This document shows, in pieces, positions 20,581 to 31,378 of a stretch of DNA of 64,000 bases. Each line of letters starts with the position of its first letter. Within the stretch, counting starts at the first letter, position 1. The notes beneath the pieces are model-generated. The model was not told where the DNA came from. It was given only the letters and a program-made list of their open reading frames with translations, and made no database searches. The position numbers were made by a program, and so were the translations under genes. The stretch lies in the NCBI GenBank assembly GCA_030374765.1, contig JARGXX010000115.1:1279501-1343500 (forward strand), in the 5' to 3' direction. The stretch is from Agarophyton chilense. Lineage: Eukaryota; Rhodophyta; Florideophyceae; Gracilariales; Gracilariaceae.

Positions 20581-21783
20581 GTGTGGCTGGAAGCGAAGCT
20601 GAACTTGAAAGGAAGACTTTAAACATACTTGTAAGCAGAGTAAAGTAGAGCCTTATCGGTCATTCATTCTCGTCTCGAGCATGTGGAAAGGCGATAGCTA
20701 TCTGGTGGATCGTGTGGCTAGGCCTGGCAATTGAGAGTATTAAACTTAAACGCCAATCTTGGTCGCGCACGACTGCAGGCAGTAAATGATGTTCTGGGCA
20801 CTATAAAATTGGTTACTTGCGTTGTATCGGAAATGAACGGACGCTGTCTCTTTTACGCAAGATCTGCTGTAGAGATTGGCAGATGCGGCGGGGACCTGAA
20901 TAGTCGCGGCATCACAGCCTCCCATTGTTCCCAGAGTGTAGGGGACCTAGTAGTACGGCTATCTCCAAGTAAGCTAGACATTACTTGCCTTCGTTTGGTC
21001 CTATGCGGTCCATTCGGCTGAACTAAGATGCACATCGATTCGTGCTGGCACATCAAGTGTTGGAGCATGCAGGGCCACTGGAGAACATCTCATGTCGAAG
21101 TTAGAATCATTCAATTCTTATGCTATGAAATGGGACACAAAGAGTATATCAACAGATATCCATAGAACAATCCAGCCATTCTCGACGTGTCCAACGTAGA
21201 TGTGCAGAAAGCTGTTAGTCGAGTTTGACACACACCCCTCCTCGTCGAAGACCGAGGCGTTTGGTTCAAGGCTGCATTTTCCGTTTGCAGTCGAGAAATC
21301 GGCGTCGAACGAGCGTTCAGCCGCGAAGATATCTCTCAACGTGTTTTAGTGATCTTCGTAGAGCCGGTTCAGAGATACGAGGCTCTCATCGAAAGAAAAC
21401 AGCAATTGCCTGAATGCACTTCATGTCCGCTCTTACTGCGTGATACTGCTGGAAGCATCGGGATTAACCGGTTTGGGCCAGAGCGAAGAACATTGTAAGT
21501 GATAGTTACCCTTCGTACATACAGATGGCAAAATGAATAACCGGGATGTTCACTCTGGCCCCTTTCGCTGCAGGAATCGCGGGTAATCGTGTAAAGACGA
21601 ATAAGGCGAATGCTTCCCGACCACCAGAAGATGTCGTTTGTCCTGTGTTCAAATGCTCATTTTCATTTGGCCGAAATACGCGCAAACACACCCAACCACC
21701 AACGGCGCAACACACAGGTATGTGCTCCTGTTTCAATCGCGTGCAGTAATCAAAGCTTTCTCGAACCTTTCTGCTGTTTAACC
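20581..21783. other. intergenic, nothing supported
   Basis: About 1.2 kb. Short open frames occur on both strands but have no motifs and no ATG-plus-codon-bias support. The carrier promoter should lie at the 3' end. Confidence 0.4.
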
Positions 21784-23023
21784 ATGACGAGTACTACGGA
21801 TAAGGCGGAGGATGGGTTTCCTATCGCAAAGTACCAACGATCGGTGTCTCCATCAGAGCACAAGAAACATCCAATATATCAACAATTGGCTTTGGGAGGC
21901 TTTTCCTGTGCAATTGGTATGTTTCAACATCGTATATTTTCTTTCTTTAAGGGAGGTGACCGCTAACTGTAGGAGAATTGTCACCAGCCACCACTTTCAC
22001 CCACCCAATTGATACCGTAAAGCTCCGTATCCAGCTTCAAGGATCACTTTCCGGTACGGAGCACCGTTACCATGGTTTAGTGTCTGGCTTGCATCGCGTG
22101 GCACGGGACGAAGGCATGTTTGCCCTTTACAATGGACTATCGCCGGCTATACTACGAGCAGCAACTTATAGTGCATCACGACTTGGTCTGTATGAACCGC
22201 TGAGGATGTTTTTGACTGAGACTTTGGGGAATGATCAACCTACATTTGGCACGAAAGTCGCAGCTGCCGTCTCTTCTGGTTCAATTGGTACGTGATAGGA
22301 ATTGTATATGTTTTCATCAGCAACGACGCTTTCTAACATGTTAGTTGCGTTTTCGTTATGCAGGCGCTTTTGTTGGTAATCCATGTGAACTAATAAAAGT
22401 TCGTATGCAACAAGCGGATATCTATCAGTACAAACATGTCGGAGATGGGATCGTACGGATCACTAGAGAAGAGGGTTTTACAGCATTATGGAACGGGACC
22501 ATGCCTGCAGCCTTGCGAGCCGCATTGCTAACCTCGTCCCAACTTGCGACTTACGATCATTGGTAAGTTCCGTTACATAGATCGTGATTGATCTTAAGGC
22601 GTGAATTGCGAAACCACAGATGAGCCACGAAGGACTTGCATCTAACGTCAAAGATATTTCTATTTGGGGTTGTTAAAAATCATGGCACCACTTGCGATGC
22701 GAATCTATTCATGAAGCAAAACGCTACTAAAGAAGTACACAGGAATGGAGGAAGGCCTCAAGGCTCACTTTGGAGCGGCGATGACCGCAGGACTTGTCAC
22801 AACATCTGTATCAACCCCTGCTGATGTTGTAAAATCTGTCGTGATGCACTCGAAACCCCGTATGTCTCCAATGGAATGTGCTCGCCTGATATTTCGCACG
22901 GAAGGAATGCGGGGTTTTTTGCGCGGCTGGACGGCTAACTACGCTCGGCTTGGGCCACATACCCTGATCACGGTTTTAACTTATGAGAATCTGAGAACAG
23001 CCTTGGGTTGGAATAACTTATAG
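21784..23023 (+). CDS. mitochondrial carrier (SLC25), dicarboxylate/UCP-like, four exons
   Basis: Exons 21784-21916, 21973-22287, 22364-22562 and 22717-23023 give 317 residues, the usual length for SLC25. Introns are 56, 76 and 154 nt, with GTATGT, GTACGT and GTAAGT donors and CTAAC branch sites in the first two. The third acceptor (ATGAAG) was chosen because it alone keeps the frame and yields TYDHCKTLLKKYTGMEEGLK, the expected linker. The three carrier repeats show HPIDTVKLRIQL, NPCELIKVRMQQ and TPADVVKSVVM (the Px[DE]xx[KR] signature) and six predicted membrane helices. Features such as LRAATYSASRLGLYEPL resemble the dicarboxylate/oxoglutarate/uncoupling-protein branch; the exact substrate is not decided by eye. 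It acts in the inner mitochondrial membrane as a metabolite exchanger. Confidence 0.9.
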
Positions 23024-23844
23024 AACACTAGTTCGGCATTTCTAGACTCTGCGTCTTTTGGGGATGAGAGCAACATTTTTGGGCATCAAAGCTAGAGCTT
23101 TGAACTCTTTTTTTTCCGTCTTGATGCAGACATCAGCCAGCTGTCATTGCGAATGATATTCCTCTTTAAACCCGATACCACCCCTATCTATGTATTCAGG
23201 AGAGTTCTGTGCTGTGTACGGTATGTTAGCACATGGGCAAATGAGAGGGAGATAGAGACAGAGAGAAAGAAAAGAGAGACGGAGATAAGGTGTGTTCGAC
23301 GTGTAACCTAGTAAAATCATGGATTCAAAATGATCGATGTAAAATCAGGCAGGTTGGATACAATCGAGGGGGAATCATCTGTATCCCCAACTGTAAAGGC
23401 AATGCGCTTCAAACGCAAGTCAAAACGAGAATGAATTGGACGTGGGCAGCCTTACAGTTCTCCCCCACACCTTACGAATGGCGCCATTCTCGCTATTTAA
23501 CCGACCCGCACATTCCTTTGACGCGCTCGTTCAACCTACCATTGGGCCCAGCCACCGTCAACGACGCTATACGAGACTTCCTTGTCTTCGCTTCCTTCTC
23601 TAGCGAACGTGGTGTTCAGGTGCCGCACATGAGACCGTTTCTCGCTTAGCAAGCTCACGTGTATGTCGCACACTAATGCCTGCATCATTCAGTCTGCTAT
23701 CTCGATTCGTTCGTTCCTTCGCTCCCTCTGCGTGACAGTCCGCTCCGCCCATCAACCACCGGAGCTTTTTTATATCTTAATACCTCTTTTCCCCGCTTTC
23801 TTCGTAACAGTTTTTTCCCGCCGTTCCACCAGCTTTCAAACACC
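23024..23844. other. intergenic with purine tract and CT-rich leader
   Basis: About 820 bases. A GA-rich tract of some 50 bases is at about 23241-23289. The last 180 bases are CT-rich and lead into the ATG of the kelch gene. No gene is supported. Confidence 0.45.
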
Positions 23845-25785
23845 ATGCATCGTCACAGCTTTCCCACATTTCGATCCTCGTCAAATCTTGTTGCTGATCC
23901 TTCACGCCGATCCCTGCCCGCGTCGTCCGATACCATTCCCGAGTGGGTTATCAATGAGTCCATGGATGATAGAGTACCGTGCCAGAGAGCAGGGCACTCG
24001 CTCGCATCGTTCGAGGACAAAATATATTTGTTCGGAGGCTGCTGCAGCTACTACAACAGCGCAGAAGCGATGCACGACACAGGCGAAGCACCAGAGGTAG
24101 CAGGAGAGCTCCTCCATTTCAACACACTTCACGAGTACTCTACGGATACAAGCAAATGGCGCCTACTCCACCCTGGTGGTGAAATTCGACTTCGCTCCAG
24201 GCTTGTCCCGAAAGAGCGCCGTCATGCGTCACTTGTCGTGTACGGCCATTCTCTTTATCTGTACGGTGGATTCGACCGTAGAGACCACGTCCTGTCTGAT
24301 CTTTGGGAGTTTCGTCTTGATGAAAAGAAGTGGGTATTGATTTCTGGAAATCCCGACTCGTGTAATTATAGCGTGTATGAACCATTGCCGGTTGTCGTAC
24401 GGGTACCCACTCCCGTTGCGCGGGCAGAACATACTGCAGTCGTCTACAAACATCGGATGATAGTATTTGGTGGCTATGACGGAAAAAAGAAACTTAACGA
24501 TTCTTTCGTGTATGACTTTGCTACTCGAAGGTGGTCATCCCCCTTTCCGGCGCGTCAGGGTGCACCAAGCCGACGCTGTAAACATTCCGCCGTACTGTAC
24601 AAGGGTAAAATGTATGTTGTCGGGGGCTTTCAGTACAAAGATGGAGATAACTATGCACTCACCGACATGCATGCTCTTGACCTCGAGTCCTTTACGTGGG
24701 ACAACTTCGACATCGACGAGTCGGCACCTCAAGCGTTACAAGGGCACAAGGCTGTTGTCTGTGGAGAAACCATGTATATTCTGGGAGGGAAAGTACGACC
24801 GCGTAGCGTGAGACACAGTATGCCGGCTGCTATGCCCGATCAAACATCTCCAGTAGGTATCATTCCGTCTAATATGGACATCAGTGTAACACATGTGAAC
24901 CTTGCAACCCTGATACCCCAAGAAAGTAATGGATCCCTTCAAATCCCTCCAGACTACATGCCGGACGAGACGCGAAGTTCCGGCCTTAACCATGTCGTGT
25001 TTACGTACGATTTCACAACAACGGCGTGGTCGGTGCTTCGAACGATCGGCATGCCTCCGACTCCACGTCAGTTGCACGCTGTAGTCCCCATTCAAACAAG
25101 CGACCGTCTATGCTCGATTTTTGTGTTCGGTGGCACGGACAGATCGAAGCAGCGGTACTATAATGACCTTGTTGAACTTCGAGGAATTCTATCTCCCAAC
25201 GATTTGTACCAGAAATGCGAGACATGTACGTCAACGAGAGCGTTGCTGAACAATGATATGTTCTCAGATGTGAAATTCGTCGTGGAAGGCAAAACAATCC
25301 CTGCACACAAGTGTATTCTATACGCCCGGTCAGAGTACTTCAGGAGCATGTTTGATTCCAGTATGCGAGAAACTTCTGCGTCAGATATTCCAATACCAGA
25401 TGTGTCTTACGAGGTATTTCACGGAGTTTTGGACTATTTGTACTCTGGAGAAGTTCGGATACGCGATGGGCAAATAGCGGTTGAGCTTCTTAAGGCTGCC
25501 GATATGTTCAGAATAGAGGGATTGAAAAATAGGTGTGCCGAGAGGGTTGAACAAGGCGTCACCCCGGAAAACGCTTCTTTTATATGTCAGGTCGCAGATC
25601 GACACAATTCTTCGAACTTGAAGAATTATTGTATAGCATATATCGTTCAAAACTTCAGGCATGTGATTAAGACGGAATCCTTCGAAGACCTCATGACACA
25701 GGATGCTGGAGGTCTAGGACGGGAAATACTTACAGCGTTCTCGGACAGCACGTCTTATGTAGGTCTGAAGCGAGCCCGATCATAG
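23845..25785 (+). CDS. kelch-repeat BTB/BACK protein
   Basis: This intronless 646-residue protein has N-terminal kelch repeats (about 45-435), with blades marked by YLFGGC, LYLYGGFDRRDH, MIVFGGYDGKKK, MYVVGGFQYKDG, MYILGGK and IFVFGGTDRS, each paired with a W. The BTB domain is at about 470-575: SDVKFVVEGKTIPAHK, ARSEYFRSMF, VFHGVLDYLYSG. A short BACK-like helical end follows. Kelch before BTB is the LZTR1-like order rather than the KLHL order. Such proteins act as substrate adaptors of cullin-3 ubiquitin ligases; the substrate here is unknown. Start is the first ATG after a CT-rich leader. A role as Cul3 adaptor is family inference. Confidence 0.9.
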   Translation: MHRHSFPTFRSSSNLVADPSRRSLPASSDTIPEWVINESMDDRVPCQRAGHSLASFEDKIYLFGGCCSYYNSAEAMHDTGEAPEVAGELLHFNTLHEYSTDTSKWRLLHPGGEIRLRSRLVPKERRHASLVVYGHSLYLYGGFDRRDHVLSDLWEFRLDEKKWVLISGNPDSCNYSVYEPLPVVVRVPTPVARAEHTAVVYKHRMIVFGGYDGKKKLNDSFVYDFATRRWSSPFPARQGAPSRRCKHSAVLYKGKMYVVGGFQYKDGDNYALTDMHALDLESFTWDNFDIDESAPQALQGHKAVVCGETMYILGGKVRPRSVRHSMPAAMPDQTSPVGIIPSNMDISVTHVNLATLIPQESNGSLQIPPDYMPDETRSSGLNHVVFTYDFTTTAWSVLRTIGMPPTPRQLHAVVPIQTSDRLCSIFVFGGTDRSKQRYYNDLVELRGILSPNDLYQKCETCTSTRALLNNDMFSDVKFVVEGKTIPAHKCILYARSEYFRSMFDSSMRETSASDIPIPDVSYEVFHGVLDYLYSGEVRIRDGQIAVELLKAADMFRIEGLKNRCAERVEQGVTPENASFICQVADRHNSSNLKNYCIAYIVQNFRHVIKTESFEDLMTQDAGGLGREILTAFSDSTSYVGLKRARS

Positions 25786-26071
25786 AAGTTGTAGACGACA
25801 CTTATCTTGTTAAAGAAGCTTAACTGAGTCACTCAAGCTGCAATCCTTGTATATTGGCCTAGTACAAACTCTACTAGTTACTGCGAGGAAGACGGAGCAT
25901 GGGAACGTGTATCACGACTATGAGAAGAACTAAATGCTCGGGAAAAAAGGAAATGTATAAATGGACGCGAGGTCTGAACGTTTCGCAAGCTAAAGGTGTA
26001 CACCATGGCGATTTAGTAACAAGCTCGGGAGAAAAAACTTTTGAGAAAGGAAATCGCTTCTTGAGTCTGGT
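25786..26071. other. short spacer between convergent genes
   Basis: The 286 bases between the stop codons of the kelch-BTB gene and the ARM-like gene contain both 3' ends; nothing else seen. Confidence 0.5.
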
Positions 26072-27739
26072 CTACCGTCGACTACCTAATAGTCGATAGT
26101 TCTGATTCGGAGGCACTATGAACGAGCAAGATACCAGTGGTGATGCTTCCAATTTTGTCCGTTTTAGGAGGCGGGACCTAGACTCATACTTGGGATTGGG
26201 CTTTCTGTGCCTCTTCGACCTTCGCATGGGCGTTTCATCTACTAATTCTTCCTTCTGCCTGTCGGGAATAATCTCACTGCGCACTTCTTTCTCCGTGTTT
26301 ATTGCGCGTTTCCGTCTTCTTGTCTGCCTGTTGTTGGTCATGGTAGAACGCTCTTCCGTCGATCTTGTGCAAAGTGTTGCCTCAGCCAGGGCGCTGCCTT
26401 CGTCTTCAGAACCAGAATCCACTACTATATCGATTTCTTTAGGTACAGAATCGCACGTCATGGGGTTCAACTTTGAAAAGGACTCGTACTCACGTTCCGG
26501 AGGAGAGCTGTGGTTATCGTCGGAATCAGAGTCACAAATTAAGGTGTCACTTTTCATGGATCGTTCGTCGAAAGAAACAGAAGATTCTTCTCCGTGCTTG
26601 GCATTTGTCCCATGATCTGGCTCGCTGCCATCTACTTCATTTTCTGAGCTATGCGTGTCGGAGCTCGAATCTAACACAACCTCGATCATCCTCTGTGACG
26701 CTTTTGCATCAATGGCGGAACCTTCATGTATCCTGCGAAGGACCTTTTCTGGCTGAACTGCTTCATGGAGGGTCGCCAAGAAATCAACTGTTCTGAGATT
26801 GAGCCTCCATTTCTCAAGTACGGGTCCAAGATCTCTGGAACGGGGTTTGATGTACTCGAGGACACCCCGATCATTCCCGTAAAGAGCAGCTGTTGCCCAC
26901 GAAGCTGCAAGTGCCATGTCTCGTGAGTTCGGAGTTGATATCCAACAGGTGATTATGAGTTGCACCAAACTGTGCTTATCACCAAGATCATAACCAGCTT
27001 TTTCCTTTGTCCAACATTCTGCTATGTTCGCTATGGCTCTGAACGCATGCTTTGCCACACCGATTCGTTTTCGATGGTTTCTGCTTTTCAAAGCCCCCAG
27101 GATCGCAGGAACGAGCGCGGCGCCTTCGCTGCGGTTATCTGGCGTGCAAATTGTGCAAAGACCGACGAGGACCAGGATATGCTCCACAAGCGATGTGTTT
27201 TGAGCAATTTCTGGGGTATTGAGTGCATTCACAGCTGTGGTGATGCCACGACGTCTCATGAATCGCGATATGTTGTCAATATGGCCAGTGGAAAGAGATA
27301 TAAGTGCTTGGATAATGGAAATGCATGACGGATGACTCCTCCATGCGATCGCAAGTTGGTCCACTGCTCCTGCTGACCCCACCTCTCCGCGAGGTTCTAA
27401 CCCACCAGCTAAATGTGCGAGGGTGAGTGCGATGCGACTGACTACACGTTCGTCGAAAGCGAAGTTTTTGAGCACGGCGACGGTCCATGGCAGAACTTGG
27501 GCAGAAATAAGAGCCGAACGCGTATCAACAGCAGTTTCAAACGCGGTATCATAATCACATGCCTCGATGAAGAGGTCGGCGGTCACGCGCACTTGTTCGA
27601 GACAGCTTGCTATCACAAGGGGATCTTCGGATTGCGGGAGAGAAGTGGGCGACTGGGATATGATGGCTTTGAGCTTTCGTTCATCACATGCATCCAGGGC
27701 AGCGCGCAACTTGGACCTGAGACGCCCAAAAGCTAACAT
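26072..27739 (-). CDS. armadillo-like helical protein with disordered nuclear-type tail
   Basis: The 555-residue protein starts at the first ATG (27739, MLAFGRLRSKLRA); the open frame reaches 27820 through a GTG. Residues about 20-350 are repeating Leu/Ala/Ile-rich helices in the manner of an ARM/HEAT solenoid (for example SRIALTLAHLAGG, HILVLVGLCTICTPDNRSEG and AFRAIANIAECW). From about 370 the chain is Ser/Asp/Glu-rich (VDSGSEDEGSA) and then basic (RQTRRRKRAINTEK and RRSKRHRKPNPKYESRSR), the kind of cluster found in chromatin proteins. I do not recognise the family. A nuclear scaffold is the best guess from composition. It is convergent with the kelch gene and divergent from the kinase gene. 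Confidence 0.75.
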   Translation of the reverse strand: MLAFGRLRSKLRAALDACDERKLKAIISQSPTSLPQSEDPLVIASCLEQVRVTADLFIEACDYDTAFETAVDTRSALISAQVLPWTVAVLKNFAFDERVVSRIALTLAHLAGGLEPRGEVGSAGAVDQLAIAWRSHPSCISIIQALISLSTGHIDNISRFMRRRGITTAVNALNTPEIAQNTSLVEHILVLVGLCTICTPDNRSEGAALVPAILGALKSRNHRKRIGVAKHAFRAIANIAECWTKEKAGYDLGDKHSLVQLIITCWISTPNSRDMALAASWATAALYGNDRGVLEYIKPRSRDLGPVLEKWRLNLRTVDFLATLHEAVQPEKVLRRIHEGSAIDAKASQRMIEVVLDSSSDTHSSENEVDGSEPDHGTNAKHGEESSVSFDERSMKSDTLICDSDSDDNHSSPPEREYESFSKLNPMTCDSVPKEIDIVVDSGSEDEGSALAEATLCTRSTEERSTMTNNRQTRRRKRAINTEKEVRSEIIPDRQKEELVDETPMRRSKRHRKPNPKYESRSRLLKRTKLEASPLVSCSFIVPPNQNYRLLGSRR

Positions 27740-28735
27740 GTTAGGGGCTGGATTAGGGGCAGTATGAGCAAGTGGGCTGATGACGCGCTCGTGCAGAAGT
27801 GCAGGTGAGGACGAAAGCACTCATGGCTTCTGTTGTGAGCTCTTATAGTTGCTCAGTATGATATGACGAGCGCGGTATTTGGTGGGAACCAAAACGTGTC
27901 CTGAAAGTTGACGCAGAAGCGTTTCCGGTGCTGTTTTTGCCGCGAAGCGGTACGCTTGGCGCCAAACGACACGGCCAGTTCGCGGCAATTGAGCTTGGCC
28001 CTTCTTGCAAAAAGCATTGTTTGCCACGTGTTTCCTGCAATCACATTCTTACACGTTGCCCCGTATTTGACATGCTAAACGAGACAATGACGTGGCGACC
28101 ATCTCATACTCTAGAGCCTACTCGAGCTAGCCAGATGCAACTCTCGATGGCATTCAACTGTGCAAACCCTGAGTCATTCTTGGTATCTTTAACTTATTCA
28201 ATCTCCTCAAGGAAAGGTGACCCATACGTGTAGATCTTCGAATGCAAGAACGGCAATCTTCTGCACGTTTTCTCGATCATCACTGTAGTAATCGAAGGGA
28301 ACTACGAACACCTCCTCGGTGATTCTGATTCCCGTGACAGTATTTTCAAGTAGCGTCTTTGCGTTTATGCCTTTGTCAAGTCTCCAGGAACAAAATGTAT
28401 ACAAGGTCCCGTTAGTACGAGTTTGTCAACTCGTTTTGTTGAAACTATCAATAACTCATTTTTCTTTTCTCATTCCTCTCGTGAGGCAAGTATCCCTTGA
28501 ACGGGCGCCACTTCAACAAAAAAAATTCTGTAGTGGTCACGACGCGTTTGCTCATCTCACATGCATACAAGCATTAAACTCTCCTTCCATTCCACCCAAC
28601 AGACAGTGAGTGCAAACTTACTGGACACTGGAACCACAAAGCCACACATTTCATTTTCGCAGTACAGTTGTGTATCTCTTGGCATCTCATCTTTCCCTCC
28701 CCATAAGTGTTTGTTCCTCTCCTAAGTTCTACACG
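27740..28735. promoter_or_regulatory. divergent promoter region of ARM-like and PH-kinase genes
   Basis: About 1 kb between divergent starts. On the minus strand the sequence TTTGGCGCC (27958-27966) matches the E2F consensus. Three overlapping open frames on the minus strand (27821-28044) lack a good ATG-led model and a recognised family, so none is called. A CT-rich leader precedes the kinase ATG. Confidence 0.4.
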
Positions 28736-30058
28736 ATGACAGGGAAGTTTGGCGCCTACCTCCGTTACACAGAGACTACGGCCCCTCGTGCTCAAGTTGA
28801 GGGCTGGCTAGTGAAGGAGGGACGAAAGCTACGAAAACCAATACCTCGTTTCTTAAGGTTACAAGGAACACAACTTTCAAATCACAAGAGTCCATCTGAA
28901 CCTCCAACGTGGACTCTCTCGGTAGTCGATTGCGGCGTGGGGCCCGGTACTAGACCCAAGGAGCTTGTTGTGCGCTTCCCCAATAGAACCATGTCATTCT
29001 TTTCAGAAAGTGCAGAGGATTTTGAGAAGTGGATGATTGGTCTAAAGAGAGCTTCCGCTTCAAATATTACTCTGGATAACTTCTATGATATAGGAGAAGT
29101 GATTGGAGTCGGGGTCAATGGCGATGTACTAAAGGGCTGGGACAGAGTGACCAATGAAGTTGTAGCCATAAAGACCATTCCGTACGAAGGAGATATGGAA
29201 AAAGGGAATGACCCAGATGCTGAATGCGAAATAGAGATAATCAAGTCTTTGGACCACCCTCATCTTGTGAAAACATACGATGTATTCCGCTCGAAACTCG
29301 AGAAAAAGATTTATATCGTCATGGAATTTGTCTCTGGGGGGGAACTATTTTCTAGGATTGTCAACGATGCGGGTAATCTAATCAAAGAAGGAGATGGGAT
29401 CAGAATTTCTCGTAATCTTCTTTCTGCAGTGAAGTACCTTCATGACAGAGATATAGTTCACCGAGACATTAAGACCGAAAATGTTTTGTGTATCGACAGC
29501 GATTTTCAACTACCATTACGCATCAAATTGGCTGACTTTGGGTTAAGTAGAAATCTGACTGGGAAGAATGCGTGCCTTTCATCTCTCGTGGGGACTGGGT
29601 ATTACCTAGCTCCAGAAATCATCCGCAATGAAAGGTACGGGAAAGCAGTCGATATGTGGGCATGTGGAGTTCTTTTGTACGTTTCATTGAGCGGGCAAGT
29701 TCCTTTCCCCGGAGACACATTGGATGAGTACTATGAACATGTGAAAAATACGGCGCCAGAGTTTCCTGATGAGCTCTGGGGACTGTTCAGTGGTGGCGCA
29801 AAGGACTTGATTTGCGCACTTCTTGAGAAGGACCCGAAAAAGAGATTCACGGTAGAACAGGCATTGCAACATCCATGGGTCACTGATCAAAGGGTCCCCG
29901 ACGCAGAATCACTCCAAACAAAAAATTCAATTCACGAAGAACTAGACGCTCCAAAGAGTATGTTTCGAAGGAGAAAAAAGAGGCCAGAAGATATCTTAGC
30001 AAAAATGAGAAATGACTTCGAACGGGGGTCGTCTTCGAAGTCGCAGATGACCTCTTAG
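28736..30058 (+). CDS. PH-domain serine/threonine kinase, CaMK-like
   Basis: The 440-residue protein pairs an N-terminal PH domain (about 20-107, opening VEGWLVKEG and closing with the conserved Trp99 in DFEKWMIGL) with a complete kinase domain (116-381). Kinase motifs: Gly loop GVGVNG at 124-129, K146 in VAIK, HRD at 242-244 with KTEN, DFG at 267-269, GTGYYLAPE, and the final Arg in KKRFTVEQALQHPW. All catalytic residues are present. The hinge and lobe sequence (VMEFVSGGELFSRI, RNLLSAVKYLHDRDI) resemble the CaMK/PKD group. The PH domain suggests recruitment to phosphoinositide membranes, and no EF hands or clear calmodulin site are seen. The basic tail (RRRKKRPED) could be regulatory. The ATG at 28736 was preferred to an in-frame start at 28610 because homology begins just after it. 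Confidence 0.9.
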   Translation: MTGKFGAYLRYTETTAPRAQVEGWLVKEGRKLRKPIPRFLRLQGTQLSNHKSPSEPPTWTLSVVDCGVGPGTRPKELVVRFPNRTMSFFSESAEDFEKWMIGLKRASASNITLDNFYDIGEVIGVGVNGDVLKGWDRVTNEVVAIKTIPYEGDMEKGNDPDAECEIEIIKSLDHPHLVKTYDVFRSKLEKKIYIVMEFVSGGELFSRIVNDAGNLIKEGDGIRISRNLLSAVKYLHDRDIVHRDIKTENVLCIDSDFQLPLRIKLADFGLSRNLTGKNACLSSLVGTGYYLAPEIIRNERYGKAVDMWACGVLLYVSLSGQVPFPGDTLDEYYEHVKNTAPEFPDELWGLFSGGAKDLICALLEKDPKKRFTVEQALQHPWVTDQRVPDAESLQTKNSIHEELDAPKSMFRRRKKRPEDILAKMRNDFERGSSSKSQMTS

Positions 30059-31370
30059 TATAACCCATGTGTGATATGAGTCCCCCTCTAGGGATTGAAA
30101 AGAATCTTTCAATCTGAATTTACCAATGTCTTTGAGAGGTCCAAGATTGTATTTTATTCATTTCATCTCATGCAGGACTGTGGCTCTTCACAACTTTGCC
30201 TCCCAAACTTCAAAATAGCATACAAAATACCTGTAGGATGTTTAGAGCTTTCTAACTTGTGCTATAAGTTATCATAAATGTCTCGCCAAATGGGACGAAC
30301 TTTCGTTGGAAGGTGTGAATCATACCGATTAGATGGCGTAAGTCATCCTAAAAGAGAAGACTTTGACAGATATTCGATCAAGATTTCGATGAACATGTAG
30401 GTGAATTGTATACGAACATCAGCAGCAATCTTTAGTTCTTGACTCGAAATGAATGGGAAATGGATCAAGACCTCGCATGCGGGGAGTTGTGTAACAGAAA
30501 GAAACATTGCGCTGTCATTGTGGGACAGCGGTAAATATATATACGTCTTTCTTTCCGGTAGTTCACAAACGAATGCCATCCGCCGTGTTGAGCTACCAGC
30601 GCCCAAAGAGAGAAGACCAGTCTCTCATGGATTCGATTAAGCCGTAACCGTTACCGTTTTCTCTTTTCCATTTGAGAGAGCCATCTGTATAGATAAAACT
30701 GCTGTCACTTCGGAATCAGGGGCAACAGACCACAACAAATAAAGGGAAGAGGACCCAAGACCTCTACATCAACCGTGTCTCTCGCATTTCTGAAACCAAT
30801 GGTCTGATAGTTACTATTCTGTAATACCGAAATGCATGATGGCTAAAATCAGCGGATGCAGCCTCCGGTTGCAGCATCAAGAAGTGGAAGTCCATATGCT
30901 CGTTTAAACGTACGTGTACGTCGCTTAGGTCTCCGCTTCCGCTGCGCAGTAGCAAAAGACCACTATTCAATCACGGGAGAACGATTCTACGGTTCTTCTT
31001 CTGCCTTTTCGACACATGGAGATAATTCCAATGGAGGGAACAATTTGATGTTTTCGTCAGGGCTTTCTTTGGAAACAATTGTTCTGGATTCATTTTAGTT
31101 CGACAAACAGTGCGAGCGATTGAGCGGCTTTTCATTTTTCCCCGACCACGATTTGAAGACTGAGTGAACAGAAACCGCAATGACCTGTCGTGCGGTACAG
31201 CGAGATATGTGCAACAGAGCTTGTCTTTCGTAACCACTCTATTAGTAAGCTCTGGAGAGAGAGCAAACGAATCATTGTATGTTCGGAATTAATGGAATAA
31301 GTATCAGTTGCAAAATGCTTTCGAAATCGATGAAATCTTAGAGGTTTAATTTCTTTCTCTCAATGACGAA
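30059..31370. other. intergenic, nothing supported
   Basis: About 1.3 kb with only short open frames and no motif. The 3' flank of the kinase gene lies at the left end. Confidence 0.4.
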
Positions 31371-31378
31371 GTAGTCCC

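Noticed and set aside
27821-28044. Three overlapping open frames on the minus strand
   Set aside because: All lack a good ATG start or a recognised family; three frames open at once suggests composition, not coding.
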